The notes below the pieces were generated by a model that was given only the letters and a program-made list of their open reading frames with translations, did no database searches and had not been told where the DNA came from. Of a stretch of 64,000 nt of DNA, positions 35,242 through 43,434 are shown in pieces. Where the stretch lies: NCBI GenBank assembly GCA_039029395.1, contig JBCCGG010000028.1:1-64000 (forward strand), written 5' to 3'. Position 1 is the stretch's first letter; each line of letters starts with the position of its first letter. The position numbers and the translations under genes are program-made. This stretch comes from JBCCGG01 sp039029395. GTDB lineage: Bacteria; Pseudomonadota; Alphaproteobacteria; Kiloniellales; JAKSDN01.

Positions 35242-36176
35242 CGGGGCAGTGGCGCCGGCAGCTCCAGCTCCCAGGTCTCGCCCACCAGGTCGTGGCCGAA
35301 GCTGCGGTGGGGCTCCTCGGCGACCACGGCGAAGCCGAGCCGCCGATAGATGTGCCGGGCGGCGTCCAGGTTGCTGTTGGTCCAGAGCGTGATCTTGGCG
35401 TAGCCGACGCGCCGGGCGAAAGCGATGCACTCCTCGACCAGACGCCGGCCGATGCCCAGGCCCCGGGCCTTGGGCTCCACATAGAGCAGGCGCAACTTGG
35501 CGACCCCCTCCGCTTTGCGCACCAGGAACACCGAGCCGACGATCTCGCCGTCGCGCTCGGCGATCCAGCAGCGCTCGCGCTTGGGGTCGAAGCACTCGAC
35601 GAACTCCGCCGTGACTTGGGCGACCAGGCTCTCGAAGCGCTCGTCCCAGCCGTACTCCTCGCTGTAGAGCACCCCGTGGCGGTGCACGACCCAGCCCATG
35701 TCGCCCGGTTGATGGGGCCGCAGCAGGTAGGGCACGCGCTGTTCGGCGGGCGCCTTGAGAATCTGCTCGATGGTCGCCATGGCGGCGACCAGGCGCCGCT
35801 GGTCCTCATCAGGGTGGCCGCCCAGCATGGCGCCGATCTCGTTGCGCGAACGGCTGTTGAGCAGGGCGAAGGCAGCATGGCCGTCCTCGGTCAGGCGCAA
35901 TAGGCTGCGCCGCCCGTCTTGCCGGCTGCGGGTCTTGGAGAGCAGCCCCCTGGACTCGAGCCCGCTCAAGAGTCGGCTCAGATAGCCGTTGTCCAGGCCC
36001 AGCTCCGCGCCCAGCTGGCCGGCCGTGGTCTCTTCGTGGTGGGCCAGCTCGTAGATGATGCGTGCTTCAGTCAGGGAGTAGGGGCTCTTCAACAACCCCT
36101 CCAGCAGCACGCCGATCTGCTTGGTGTAGAAGCGGTTGAAGCGCCGCACTGCCTCGATGCGTTCGCCCGGCTCCAT
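35238..36176 (-). CDS. MarR-type regulator fused to a GNAT acetyltransferase
   Basis: The 312-residue protein joins two domains. Residues about 1-140 are a MarR winged helix (SLTEARIIYELAHHEETTAGQLG, then LDNGYLSRLL). Residues about 150-312 are a GNAT domain with the acetyl-CoA loop ARGLGIGRRLVEECI and LGFAVV. The MarR-GNAT fusion is a known architecture in proteobacteria. The DNA-binding half likely represses its own operon in response to a ligand that the GNAT half may acetylate. The EamA transporter overlaps downstream. The N-terminal Met at 36176 is the first good start. Confidence 0.92.
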   Translation of the reverse strand: MEPGERIEAVRRFNRFYTKQIGVLLEGLLKSPYSLTEARIIYELAHHEETTAGQLGAELGLDNGYLSRLLSGLESRGLLSKTRSRQDGRRSLLRLTEDGHAAFALLNSRSRNEIGAMLGGHPDEDQRRLVAAMATIEQILKAPAEQRVPYLLRPHQPGDMGWVVHRHGVLYSEEYGWDERFESLVAQVTAEFVECFDPKRERCWIAERDGEIVGSVFLVRKAEGVAKLRLLYVEPKARGLGIGRRLVEECIAFARRVGYAKITLWTNSNLDAARHIYRRLGFAVVAEEPHRSFGHDLVGETWELELPAPLPR

Positions 36177-36317
36177 CTCAAAGAGTGCCCCCTGTGGGTA
36201 GATATTGAGAGATAGTCAGATAATTAGTTGCTTTTGTCAAATAAATGGCTCAGCTGGACGGGCCGCGGGGCTTCGCTAAGATCCCGCGAGACCTCTTTCT
36301 CCAGGAGACTGCCTGCG

Positions 36318-36806
36318 ATGGCCGAAGACCGACCCGTCCTCATGAGCGGCGGCTGCCAGTGCGGCGCCGTGCGCTATGCCCTCTATGCCGCGCCCCACGG
36401 CAGCCACATCTGCCACTGCCGCATGTGCCAAAAGGCCTTCGGCGCCTTCTATGCGCCGCTGACTCTGATCGACCACGCGGACTTTGCCTGGACCAGGGGC
36501 CAGCCGGCGATCTTCAAGAGCTCGCCGGACATCGACCGGGGCTTTTGCGCGGCCTGTGGCACGCCGCTCACCTTCGCCCATAGGGGCGCGGCCTATCTCA
36601 ACATCTCGATCGGCAGCCTGGACCACCCTGAGCAGGTCAAGCCGGAGATCCAGATCGGCATCGAAAGCCGCATGCCGTGGGCCGCCGAGCTGCCCGGGCT
36701 CAAGGAGGAGACCACCGAACAAGTGATCGCGCCCGAGCGCCTGGCCCGGGTGATCAGCCACCAACACCCGGACCACGACACCGCGGCCTGGCCGGTCAAT
36801 CCCTGA
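36318..36806 (+). CDS. GFA/CENP-V-family zinc protein, copy 1
   Basis: The 162-residue protein carries the GFA zinc-binding cysteines in order: Cys-Gln-Cys near residue 13, Cys-His-Cys-Arg-Met-Cys near 33-38, and Cys-Ala-Ala-Cys near 75. The family includes glutathione-dependent formaldehyde-activating enzyme, though most members are of unverified function. The ATG at 36318 follows AGGAGA. A 7-bp hairpin with CGCGGCA/TGCCGCG arms (36809-36828) follows directly and may end the transcript. A second, divergent GFA gene begins 119 bases later. Confidence 0.9.
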   Translation: MAEDRPVLMSGGCQCGAVRYALYAAPHGSHICHCRMCQKAFGAFYAPLTLIDHADFAWTRGQPAIFKSSPDIDRGFCAACGTPLTFAHRGAAYLNISIGSLDHPEQVKPEIQIGIESRMPWAAELPGLKEETTEQVIAPERLARVISHQHPDHDTAAWPVNP

Positions 36807-36925
36807 GGCGCGGCACGTACTTGCCGCGTACGGCGCGCACTCCGACTGGCCAAACGCGAGGCTCCTTTTCGCGCCGGTCGCGTATGTGTGAGATTGAACC
36901 GAGATCGAAGAGTTTGGAGTGATCG

Positions 36926-37339
36926 ATGCCCAAGGAAATCACCGCAGCTTGCCTTTGCGGAGACGTCCAGATGGTGTGTGGCGCTCCTGTTGGGACAGGA
37001 AGCTACTGCCATTGCGAGGACTGCCGAAAGTCCACCGGCAGCGCGTTCAGTGTCGCCATTCCTTTCGAGTCCGATCAGTTCCGTGTGCTTCGCGGCAGGA
37101 TCGGCTCCTTTACGAAACAGGCCGACAGCGGAAACGAACTGACGCGCAACTTTTGCCTAAACTGCGGGTCGCCGCTGTTTGGAACATCCCCAGAGCATCC
37201 GGGCCGAGTTTACGTGAAGGCAGGCGCGCTGGACGATCAATCACTGGTCCAGCCAACCCATCAGAGTTGGTGCCAATCAAAGGTCGATTGGTCGGAAATC
37301 GACGACGACCTTCCGTCCCATCCCAAAGGCAGGACCTAG
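36926..37339 (+). CDS. GFA/CENP-V-family zinc protein, copy 2
   Basis: The 137-residue protein again has the full set of GFA cysteines (Cys-Leu-Cys, Cys-His-Cys-Glu-Asp-Cys, Cys-Leu-Asn-Cys). Its sequence otherwise differs strongly from the neighbouring copy, so this is not a recent duplication. The DNA here is less GC-rich than its surroundings, which may reflect separate acquisition. GGAG lies just upstream of the ATG. Its stop overlaps the convergent LysR gene by 4 bases. Confidence 0.88.
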   Translation: MPKEITAACLCGDVQMVCGAPVGTGSYCHCEDCRKSTGSAFSVAIPFESDQFRVLRGRIGSFTKQADSGNELTRNFCLNCGSPLFGTSPEHPGRVYVKAGALDDQSLVQPTHQSWCQSKVDWSEIDDDLPSHPKGRT

Positions 37340-38262
37340 CGCACGGCTACACCCTCCGGCCGCGCCCAGGGCGGGACGGGGGTCAGCTGTTCGACCAGGT
37401 AGTCGATCACCGCGCGCACCTTGGGCGCCATTTGCCGGGTCGCCGGGTAGGCCAGGTAGATCGACCGGTCGTCGGGCGGGTTGAAGGTCTCGAGCAAGGG
37501 GACCAGACGCCCTTTGTGCAGGTCCTCGGCGACGATGAAGCGGGCCAGGCGCGCGACGCCGAGGCCGGCCAACGCCGCTTGATGGAGCGCGCCGCCGAAG
37601 GCCTGGAAGTTGCCACGAACCTTCAATTCGAACGGTCCTTGGGGGCCGACGAAGCGCCACCCGTCGGTCGAATGGCCCCGGGCATGGATCACCAGGCAGT
37701 TGTGATGCTTAAGATCCTCCGGCACTTGGGGTGTGCCCCGGGCCGCCAGATAGGCGGGCGCGGCACAGACGATCCAAGGGTCGGACGCCAGCTTGCGCAC
37801 GGTCAGGGTGGAATCGGCCGGCAGAAGGAAGCGCACCGCCAGGTCCAGGCCTTGCTCGATCAGATCCAGCGGGCCGTCGCCCATGACCAGCTGAATTTCG
37901 ACCTCCGGATAGCGCGCGAAGAACGCGGGCAGGAGCGGGATCAACTGGCGCTCCGCGAAGGCGATCGAGGAGCCCAGGCGGACTCGGCCGCGCGGCGCCG
38001 CGCCCAGGCTGCTGGCCTCGGATTCCGCCGCCTCGATGTCGCTTAGGATGGCGGCCGCCCGACGGTAGAGCAGGGCGCCGGCCTCGGTCACGGCGAGGCG
38101 CCGTGTGGTGCGGTTGAGAAGACGCGTGCCGAGCCGCTCCTCCAGGCGGGTGATCGCCTTGCTCACCGCCGAAGGGGTCAGCCGCACCAGGCGGGCGGCG
38201 CCCGCGTAGCTCTCGGCATCGACCACCCGCACAAAGATCGCCATGTCTCGGACGTTTTCCAT
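37336..38262 (-). CDS. LysR-family transcriptional regulator
   Basis: The 308-residue protein has a LysR helix-turn-helix at the N-terminus (VDAESYAGAARLVRLTPSAVSKAITRLEE) and a substrate-binding domain of the AaeR/PecT-like group (RGRVRLGSSIAFAERQLIPLLP). The start at 38262 directly borders a control region rich in repeats of AGTTCNTGAA type (38268-38336), a good candidate for its own binding site. The divergent gene is a small two-helix membrane protein at 38378. Confidence 0.92.
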   Translation of the reverse strand: MENVRDMAIFVRVVDAESYAGAARLVRLTPSAVSKAITRLEERLGTRLLNRTTRRLAVTEAGALLYRRAAAILSDIEAAESEASSLGAAPRGRVRLGSSIAFAERQLIPLLPAFFARYPEVEIQLVMGDGPLDLIEQGLDLAVRFLLPADSTLTVRKLASDPWIVCAAPAYLAARGTPQVPEDLKHHNCLVIHARGHSTDGWRFVGPQGPFELKVRGNFQAFGGALHQAALAGLGVARLARFIVAEDLHKGRLVPLLETFNPPDDRSIYLAYPATRQMAPKVRAVIDYLVEQLTPVPPWARPEGVAVR

Positions 38263-38267
38263 GGACC

Positions 38268-38336
38268 TTAGTTCCGTGAATTCAGTTCATGAAATTATGG
38301 AAATAATAATCTATTCACGAACTGAAGTCGCGCGTT
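38268..38336. promoter_or_regulatory. candidate LysR operator with inverted repeats
   Basis: TTCAGTTCATGAA (38281-38293) and TTCACGAACTGAA (38324-38336) are inverted copies with one mismatch, separated by 30 AT-rich bases. A third related half-site, AGTTCCGTGAA, lies at 38270-38280. The block sits between the LysR start and the divergent small membrane gene, where such regulators bind. Confidence 0.6.
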
Positions 38337-38377
38337 ATATGTCCAGTCCTAAGACATTCCGACGGAGGAGGCTGGCG

Positions 38378-38605
38378 ATGCGCAGCGTAACCTTGGTGAC
38401 GGTTTTGATGGGTCTCTTGGTGGCCAGCGCCGGCGTCGCGGCCTTCATCTGGCATCAGCTCGGCGATGTCGAGCTAAGCGGTCACGGCATCGCCGCCCTG
38501 ATTCTCGGCACCCTGTTCAGCCTTGGCCTGGGCGTCGGGCTGATGGGTCTGGTGTTCTACTCCAGCCGACACGGCTTCGACGAGCAGGCTCAGCGCGAGG
38601 ATTAA
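38378..38605 (+). CDS. small two-helix membrane protein (75 aa)
   Basis: The start at 38378 is chosen because GGAGGAGG lies 7 bases upstream; an upstream in-frame start would overlap the operator and the divergent LysR gene. The product has two membrane segments (VTLVTVLMGLLVASAGVAAF and AALILGTLFSLGLGVGLMGLVF) and a charged C-terminus. I know no family name. Its stop overlaps the convergent META lipoprotein by 4 bases. It could be the target of the LysR regulator next to it. Confidence 0.7.
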   Translation: MRSVTLVTVLMGLLVASAGVAAFIWHQLGDVELSGHGIAALILGTLFSLGLGVGLMGLVFYSSRHGFDEQAQRED

Positions 38606-39078
38606 GCGCCTTCGGGCTGGAACGCCAGAACCGGCGTGCCGCCCGACATCAGCTGCAAGCCGCCGTCCTTGATCCGGTAGCTGTCGGCCGACTGGAGCGC
38701 TTGGAAGTAGGCATGCTCCTGCTCCATGACGCCGGGCGGGTCGGCGCCATACATCTGGGTGGCCCCGATCGGCGAAAACTTCAGGCCGGCCGCGCCAATG
38801 CGCTCGGCCGAGCCGAAGTAGCCGTTGACCCCGCCGTTGCCGGCGACACGGCCGTCCCGGCCGAAGGTCATGGTCACCTTGGAGCCTTCCAACACTGGCT
38901 GTTCGCCAATCCGCTCGAGCTGCCAGGGGGTCGTGGTCAGGCGGGTCCAGGCATCCTCGGCCGAGAGCATATGGCCGCCCGATGCCTCGCTCTGGGTGGG
39001 CGCCGGCTGAGTGCAGGCGGCCAACACCGGCGCAAACGCGAGCAGCGCGAGCGCTGCCGCAAGAGGTCCAATTTTCAT
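38602..39078 (-). CDS. META-domain (HslJ-like) lipoprotein
   Basis: The 158-residue protein has a lipoprotein signal with lipobox LAAC near residue 22. The META fold follows, seen as TPWQLERIGEQPV, then VTMTFGRDGRVAGNGGVNGYFG (the family Gly-x-Gly-Gly-x-Asn motif), and FSPIGATQMYG. META/HslJ proteins sit in the periplasm or outer membrane and some affect heat or novobiocin resistance; their molecular role is not settled. It lies between a small membrane-protein gene and the MocR regulator. Confidence 0.85.
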   Translation of the reverse strand: MKIGPLAAALALLAFAPVLAACTQPAPTQSEASGGHMLSAEDAWTRLTTTPWQLERIGEQPVLEGSKVTMTFGRDGRVAGNGGVNGYFGSAERIGAAGLKFSPIGATQMYGADPPGVMEQEHAYFQALQSADSYRIKDGGLQLMSGGTPVLAFQPEGA

Positions 39079-39122
39079 CGCTATCTAGCCAGTCCTCAAA
39101 AGTACGTTCTTCTAGCCCCCCA

Positions 39123-40640
39123 CTATACGCCGGCAGCGCAGGGCGCATCCCTTTTCTTGCCGATTAGGGGCACCAAAGCGGCGGCCAGCTGGCGCACCCC
39201 GGCGGCCATCTGGGACTCGGGCGTGCCGGCGAAGCCGAGCAACAGGCCCGGCGCTTGATCGGGCGCCTGGCCGTAAGGCGAGAGCGCGAAGCAGGTGATG
39301 CCCTGAGCGGCCGCGGCCCGCACGGCCGCCCGGTCGTCGCAGCCCGGCGGCAAGCGAAGAATGACCCGGAGACCGCTGGCCACCGGATCGACCTGGACCA
39401 GGCCGCCCAGCTCGGCCTCCAGGGCCGCCACCAGGGCGTGCCGGCGCGCCGCGTAGATGGCGCGCATGCGACGAACGTGGCTGGCCAGATAGCCGTCGTT
39501 GATGAACTCGCAGAGCACGGCCTGGGGCAAGGTCGGCGGTCCCCGGTCCAGCACCCCGTTGGCGAAGGCAAAGGGCTCGACCAGGCCGGGCGGCAGGACC
39601 AGGAGCCCTAGGCGCAGGGCCGGAAACAACACCTCGCTGAAGCTCCAGGCATAGACCACCCGGCCGGCCCGATCGAGCCCCTGCATGGCGGGCACCGGCC
39701 GGCCGATGAAGCGGAACTCGCTGTCCTCGTCGTCCTCGAGGATCCAAGCGTTCCGCTCAGTCGCCCAGTCCAGCAGCTCCAAGCGGCGCGAGACCGACAG
39801 GGTCACGCCAAGGGGATACTGGCAAGAGGGCGTCACGTAGGCGAGCCGGGCGTCCGGCGCCGCGGCCACGGCCCGCCGGACCTGCAGGCCGCTCCGATCG
39901 ACCGGCACCGGGACAAGCCGGCAGCCCTGCGCTCGCAGCGCCTGGTGGGCGGTCTGGCCACCGGGGTCCTCGACGATCACCCGGTCGCCAGCTTCGAGCA
40001 GCAGCATGGGCACCAGATTGAAAGCCCTTTGGGTGCCCGAGGTCACGATCACCTGCTCGGCCTCGCAGGCGACGCCCCGGCTGTCCGACAGATAGCGCGC
40101 CGCCGCCCGGCGTAGGGGCCGAAAGCCGGCGGCATCGCCGTAGTTCATGAGCTGCTGGGTGAGACTGCGCTGAACGCGGTTGGTCAGCCGGTTCCAGGTC
40201 CGTTGGGGGAACAGGTCGAAGTCCGGGATGTTCGGCGTGAAGGGACGGTTGGGGGAGGCATCGATCCCGCCAAGGGGGTACCCCGCGACGGCCGTTTGGC
40301 CACGCCGGGAGAGCTGCGGCGCGCTGTTGCTCGGCTCAGCCCGATGGGGCTCGTTGACCGATAGCGCGCGCGCTAGGGCGACATAGGAGCCGGAGCCGAC
40401 CCGGCTTTCCAGATAGCCTTCCTCGGCCAGCTGGGCGAAGGCGGTGACCACCGTGCTGCGCGAGACCCCGAGCTCCTTGGAGAGCGCCCGGGTCGCCGGC
40501 AGCCTTTGGCCCACCGCCAGGCGGCCGGTCAGGATCGCAGCCCGGAGATGTCGGTCGAGCTGCCGGGCGAGCGGCTCGGAGGCCGTCCGGTCCAGTTCCA
40601 GGAAGGGAAGAAAGGCGCCTTCGCCCTTGAACTTCGGCAT
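39123..40640 (-). CDS. MocR/PdxR-type regulator (GntR helix-turn-helix + aminotransferase-like domain) lacking the PLP lysine
   Basis: The 505-residue protein has a GntR winged helix (about 20-90, LPATRALSKELGVSRSTVVTAF) joined to a fold-type I aminotransferase-like domain, the MocR layout. The expected Schiff-base lysine in the GTFSK-x-LFPALRLG motif is Glu336 here (SFSEVLFPALRLG, codon GAG). The Tyr of the EDDYDSEF motif is also changed, to Glu305. Surrounding motifs are intact, so this is a specific loss, not decay. Such a protein probably cannot form the internal PLP aldimine and may bind a different ligand. It is divergent from a family 5 binding-protein gene, its likely target. Confidence 0.9.
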   Translation of the reverse strand: MPKFKGEGAFLPFLELDRTASEPLARQLDRHLRAAILTGRLAVGQRLPATRALSKELGVSRSTVVTAFAQLAEEGYLESRVGSGSYVALARALSVNEPHRAEPSNSAPQLSRRGQTAVAGYPLGGIDASPNRPFTPNIPDFDLFPQRTWNRLTNRVQRSLTQQLMNYGDAAGFRPLRRAAARYLSDSRGVACEAEQVIVTSGTQRAFNLVPMLLLEAGDRVIVEDPGGQTAHQALRAQGCRLVPVPVDRSGLQVRRAVAAAPDARLAYVTPSCQYPLGVTLSVSRRLELLDWATERNAWILEDDEDSEFRFIGRPVPAMQGLDRAGRVVYAWSFSEVLFPALRLGLLVLPPGLVEPFAFANGVLDRGPPTLPQAVLCEFINDGYLASHVRRMRAIYAARRHALVAALEAELGGLVQVDPVASGLRVILRLPPGCDDRAAVRAAAAQGITCFALSPYGQAPDQAPGLLLGFAGTPESQMAAGVRQLAAALVPLIGKKRDAPCAAGV

Positions 40641-40650
40641 GGTTCACTCG

Positions 40651-40702
40651 CAATTGGTCTGCTTGATCTTCCATTAATGGCCTCATGATTCATACCAAAT
40701 TG
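40651..40702. promoter_or_regulatory. candidate MocR operator
   Basis: CAATTGGT (40651-40658) and ACCAAATTG (40694-40702) form an inverted repeat, with one extra A, across the AT-rich start of the shared control region between the MocR regulator (start 40640) and the binding protein (start 40787). Location fits autoregulation plus control of the divergent gene. Confidence 0.45.
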
Positions 40703-40786
40703 TAATGAAACTGTCCTCATGCCGCGCGTACACTTCGCCCAAAGGACTGAAATCAACACTCCGACAAAACAGGGAGGAAGGCATCA

Positions 40787-42403
40787 ATGCCCAAAGGACA
40801 AACGAACACTGAAATCTCGCGCTTGAAGGCGGACCTGCTCGAGGGCCGGGTTAGCCGCCGGTCGTTTCTGGAAGGCGCCACCGCGCTAGGCCTGTCGGCC
40901 ACCCTGGCAAGCTCGATCATGTCCGAGGCGCGGGCGGCCGAGCCCCAGAAGGGCGGCCACCTGAGAGCCGGCATGGGCCACGGCTCGACCACCGACTCGC
41001 TGGATCCGGCGACCTATGAAAATGGCTTCATGAGCAACGGTATTTGCTACGGGAGCCACAATCACATTGCCGAGCTCGGCGTCTCCGGCAAGCTCGAACC
41101 GGAGCTAGCGGAGAGTTGGGAGGCATCGGACGACGCGGCGACCTGGTTCTTCAAGATCCGCAAGGACGTCGAGTTCCACAACGGCAAGACGGTGGACGCC
41201 GACGACGTCGTCGCCTCCGTCAACCATCACCGTGGCGAGGACTCGAAGTCGGCGGCCAAGCCGCTTCTGGAGCAGGTCACGGGAATCAAAGCTGACGGCA
41301 AGGATACGGTGGTCGTCGAGTTGAGCGGCGGCAACGCGGACTTCCCCTTCATCATCAGCGATTACCATGTCGCCATCATGCCGTCGAAGGACGGCGTTGC
41401 GGACTGGCAATCGGGAGTCGGTGCCGGCGGTTACGCCGTGAAATCGTTCAATCCGGGCGTAAAGGCCGAGCTCACACGCCATCCCAATTACTGGAAGAGC
41501 GATCGCGCTCATTTCGATTCGGTCGAGTTGCTGTCGATCACCGACGTCGTGGCCCGCACCAACGCCCTGGCGACGGGCGAGATCGACGTTATGGATCGCT
41601 GCGACATCAAGACTTTGCACCTGCTCGAACGCAATCCGAACGTCAAGGTCGGCGAGACGACGGGCACGGCGCACTATTCGATCCCCATGAGGACCGACAC
41701 GGCGCCGTTCGACAACAACGACGTGCGCCTGGCGCTCAAGTACGCGCTTGACCGCGAGGCCTTGCTGCAGACCGTGCTGCGCGGCCACGGTGCCTTGGGC
41801 AACGACCATCCCATCAGCACGGCCAACCGCTATCATGCCTCCGAAGCGGAGTTGCCCCAGAAGACCTACGATCCGGACAAGGCCAAGTTCCACCTGAAGC
41901 AGGCCGGTCTGACCGAGCTGACGGTGCCCTTGCACGCGGCCGATGCCGCGTTCGGCGGTGCCGTGGACGCGGCGGTGCTCTACAAGGAGCATGCCGGCAA
42001 GACCGGCATCACGATCGACGTGGTGCGCGAGCCGAACGACGGCTACTGGTCGAACGTTTGGATGAACAAGCCCTGGTGCATGTGCTACTGGGGCGGCCGG
42101 CCAACCGAGGACTGGATGTTCTCGACCGCCTATGCCGAGGGCGCCAGCTGGAACGACTCCTTCTGGAAGAACGACCGCTTCAACAAGCTGCTGGTCGAGG
42201 CGCGCGCCGTGCTTAACGAGGAAAAGCGCCGCGGCATGTACGTCGAGTTGCAGAAGATCGTCAGCGACGAGGGCGGGGTCGTGGTGCCCCTGTTCAACAA
42301 CTACATCTTCGCCATGGCTAAGAATGTCGACCACGGGCCCATGCAGGGCAACTGGGACCTGGACGGCGGCAAGTTCGCCGAGCGCTGGTGGTTCAGCTCC
42401 TAA
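40787..42403 (+). CDS. Tat-exported family 5 ABC transporter substrate-binding protein
   Basis: The 538-residue protein begins with a Tat signal: SRRSFLEG near residue 24, a hydrophobic stretch, and cleavage after ARAAE-type residues near 51. The rest matches SBP family 5 (peptide, nickel, opine and related binders), with LEPELAESWEASDD and FHNGKTVDADDVVASVNHH near the usual positions. No permease or ATPase gene follows; a strong terminator sits 46 bases after the stop, so it is an orphan binding protein. The divergent MocR regulator probably controls it. The ligand may be an amino-acid derivative, judging by the regulator type; that is inference. Confidence 0.9.
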   Translation: MPKGQTNTEISRLKADLLEGRVSRRSFLEGATALGLSATLASSIMSEARAAEPQKGGHLRAGMGHGSTTDSLDPATYENGFMSNGICYGSHNHIAELGVSGKLEPELAESWEASDDAATWFFKIRKDVEFHNGKTVDADDVVASVNHHRGEDSKSAAKPLLEQVTGIKADGKDTVVVELSGGNADFPFIISDYHVAIMPSKDGVADWQSGVGAGGYAVKSFNPGVKAELTRHPNYWKSDRAHFDSVELLSITDVVARTNALATGEIDVMDRCDIKTLHLLERNPNVKVGETTGTAHYSIPMRTDTAPFDNNDVRLALKYALDREALLQTVLRGHGALGNDHPISTANRYHASEAELPQKTYDPDKAKFHLKQAGLTELTVPLHAADAAFGGAVDAAVLYKEHAGKTGITIDVVREPNDGYWSNVWMNKPWCMCYWGGRPTEDWMFSTAYAEGASWNDSFWKNDRFNKLLVEARAVLNEEKRRGMYVELQKIVSDEGGVVVPLFNNYIFAMAKNVDHGPMQGNWDLDGGKFAERWWFSS

Positions 42404-42448
42404 GGGCGCGCTTCCGGCACCGGAGATTTCGTGGTTTCTTCCTAAACT

Positions 42449-42487
42449 GGGAGGCCCGGTTCGGGCCGGGCCTCCCGACCTTTTTTT
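42449..42487 (+). terminator. rho-independent terminator of the binding-protein gene
   Basis: A perfect 10-bp stem (GGGAGGCCCG at 42449-42458, CGGGCCTCCC at 42467-42476) with an 8-base loop is followed by seven T residues (42481-42487). It ends the transcript from 40787 and lies 14 bases before the next gene. Confidence 0.9.
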
Positions 42488-42500
42488 GACCGCGCATGCC

Positions 42501-43361
42501 ATGAAGCTGGTGACCTACAACATCCGCTATGCCTTCGGGCAGGACGAGCGTTACGACCTGGCGCGCGTTGCCGCGACGGTCGAGGGCGCGGACCTGATCG
42601 CCTTTCAGGAGGTCGAGCGCAACTGGCGGCGCAGCGGCATGGCCGACCAGCCGGCCGAGCTGGCCCGTTTGCTGCCGGGCTACTATTGGGCCTATGGCCC
42701 GGCCTTCGACGTGGATGCCAGCCACTCCAATGGCGACGGCTCGATCCACAACCGGCGCCGCCAATTCGGCACCATGCTGCTCAGCAAGGCGCCGATCCGC
42801 GCGACCCGTCTCTTCGTTTTGCCCAAGCTGCACTCTCGGTGCGATTTCAACATGACCACCGGCGCGCTCGAGGGTGTGGTCGAGCTGGCCGGCCGGCCAA
42901 TTAGAATCTATTCGCTGCACCTGAGCTCGCTGTCGAGCGCCGACCGTCTGATCCAGCTTGACGCGCTGCTTGCCCTACACCGCCAGGCGGCCGGCGAGGG
43001 CGGGGCTTGGACCGGCGAGCACAGCGCCCGGAGCCATGACTGGGCCTGCGGCGAGGCCCCGCCGCCCATGCCCGAGGAGGCGATCCTTCTGGGCGACTTC
43101 AACTGCGAGCCAGACAGCGCCGAGTACCGCAAGCTGACCAGCAATGGCGCCTCGCTGGTCGACGCCTGGGCGGCCGCCGGTGAAGAACCGGAGGACGGGA
43201 TCACCTGGTCGCCCTACCCCGGCGCCCGGCCGAACCGGGAGATGCGCCTGGACTACTGCTTCCTGTCCTCGCCGCTTGAGTCCGTCGTGCGCAAGAGCTG
43301 GGTCGACCGCGGCGCGTGCGGCTCCGATCATTATCCGCTGTGGATCGAGCTCGACCTCTAA
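42501..43361 (+). CDS. endonuclease/exonuclease/phosphatase-family hydrolase
   Basis: The 286-residue protein has the EEP fold: TYNIRYAFG at the start, the metal-binding Glu in AFQEVERNW, then LLGDFNCEPDS, and the catalytic SDHYPLW at the end. Members hydrolyse phosphodiesters in nucleic acids, inositol phosphates or sphingomyelin. There is no signal peptide, so it acts in the cytosol. The ATG at 42501 is within reach of the preceding terminator, so it needs its own promoter or relies on read-through. The CorA-like gene lies 73 bases downstream. The substrate is unknown. Confidence 0.88.
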   Translation: MKLVTYNIRYAFGQDERYDLARVAATVEGADLIAFQEVERNWRRSGMADQPAELARLLPGYYWAYGPAFDVDASHSNGDGSIHNRRRQFGTMLLSKAPIRATRLFVLPKLHSRCDFNMTTGALEGVVELAGRPIRIYSLHLSSLSSADRLIQLDALLALHRQAAGEGGAWTGEHSARSHDWACGEAPPPMPEEAILLGDFNCEPDSAEYRKLTSNGASLVDAWAAAGEEPEDGITWSPYPGARPNREMRLDYCFLSSPLESVVRKSWVDRGACGSDHYPLWIELDL

Positions 43362-43434
43362 TCCCTCTGTTTACATGTCACTCGGGTCGTGCAGGATTCC
43401 CTGCGCTGACAGCCGAACGGGGCAAGGAGGGGGC

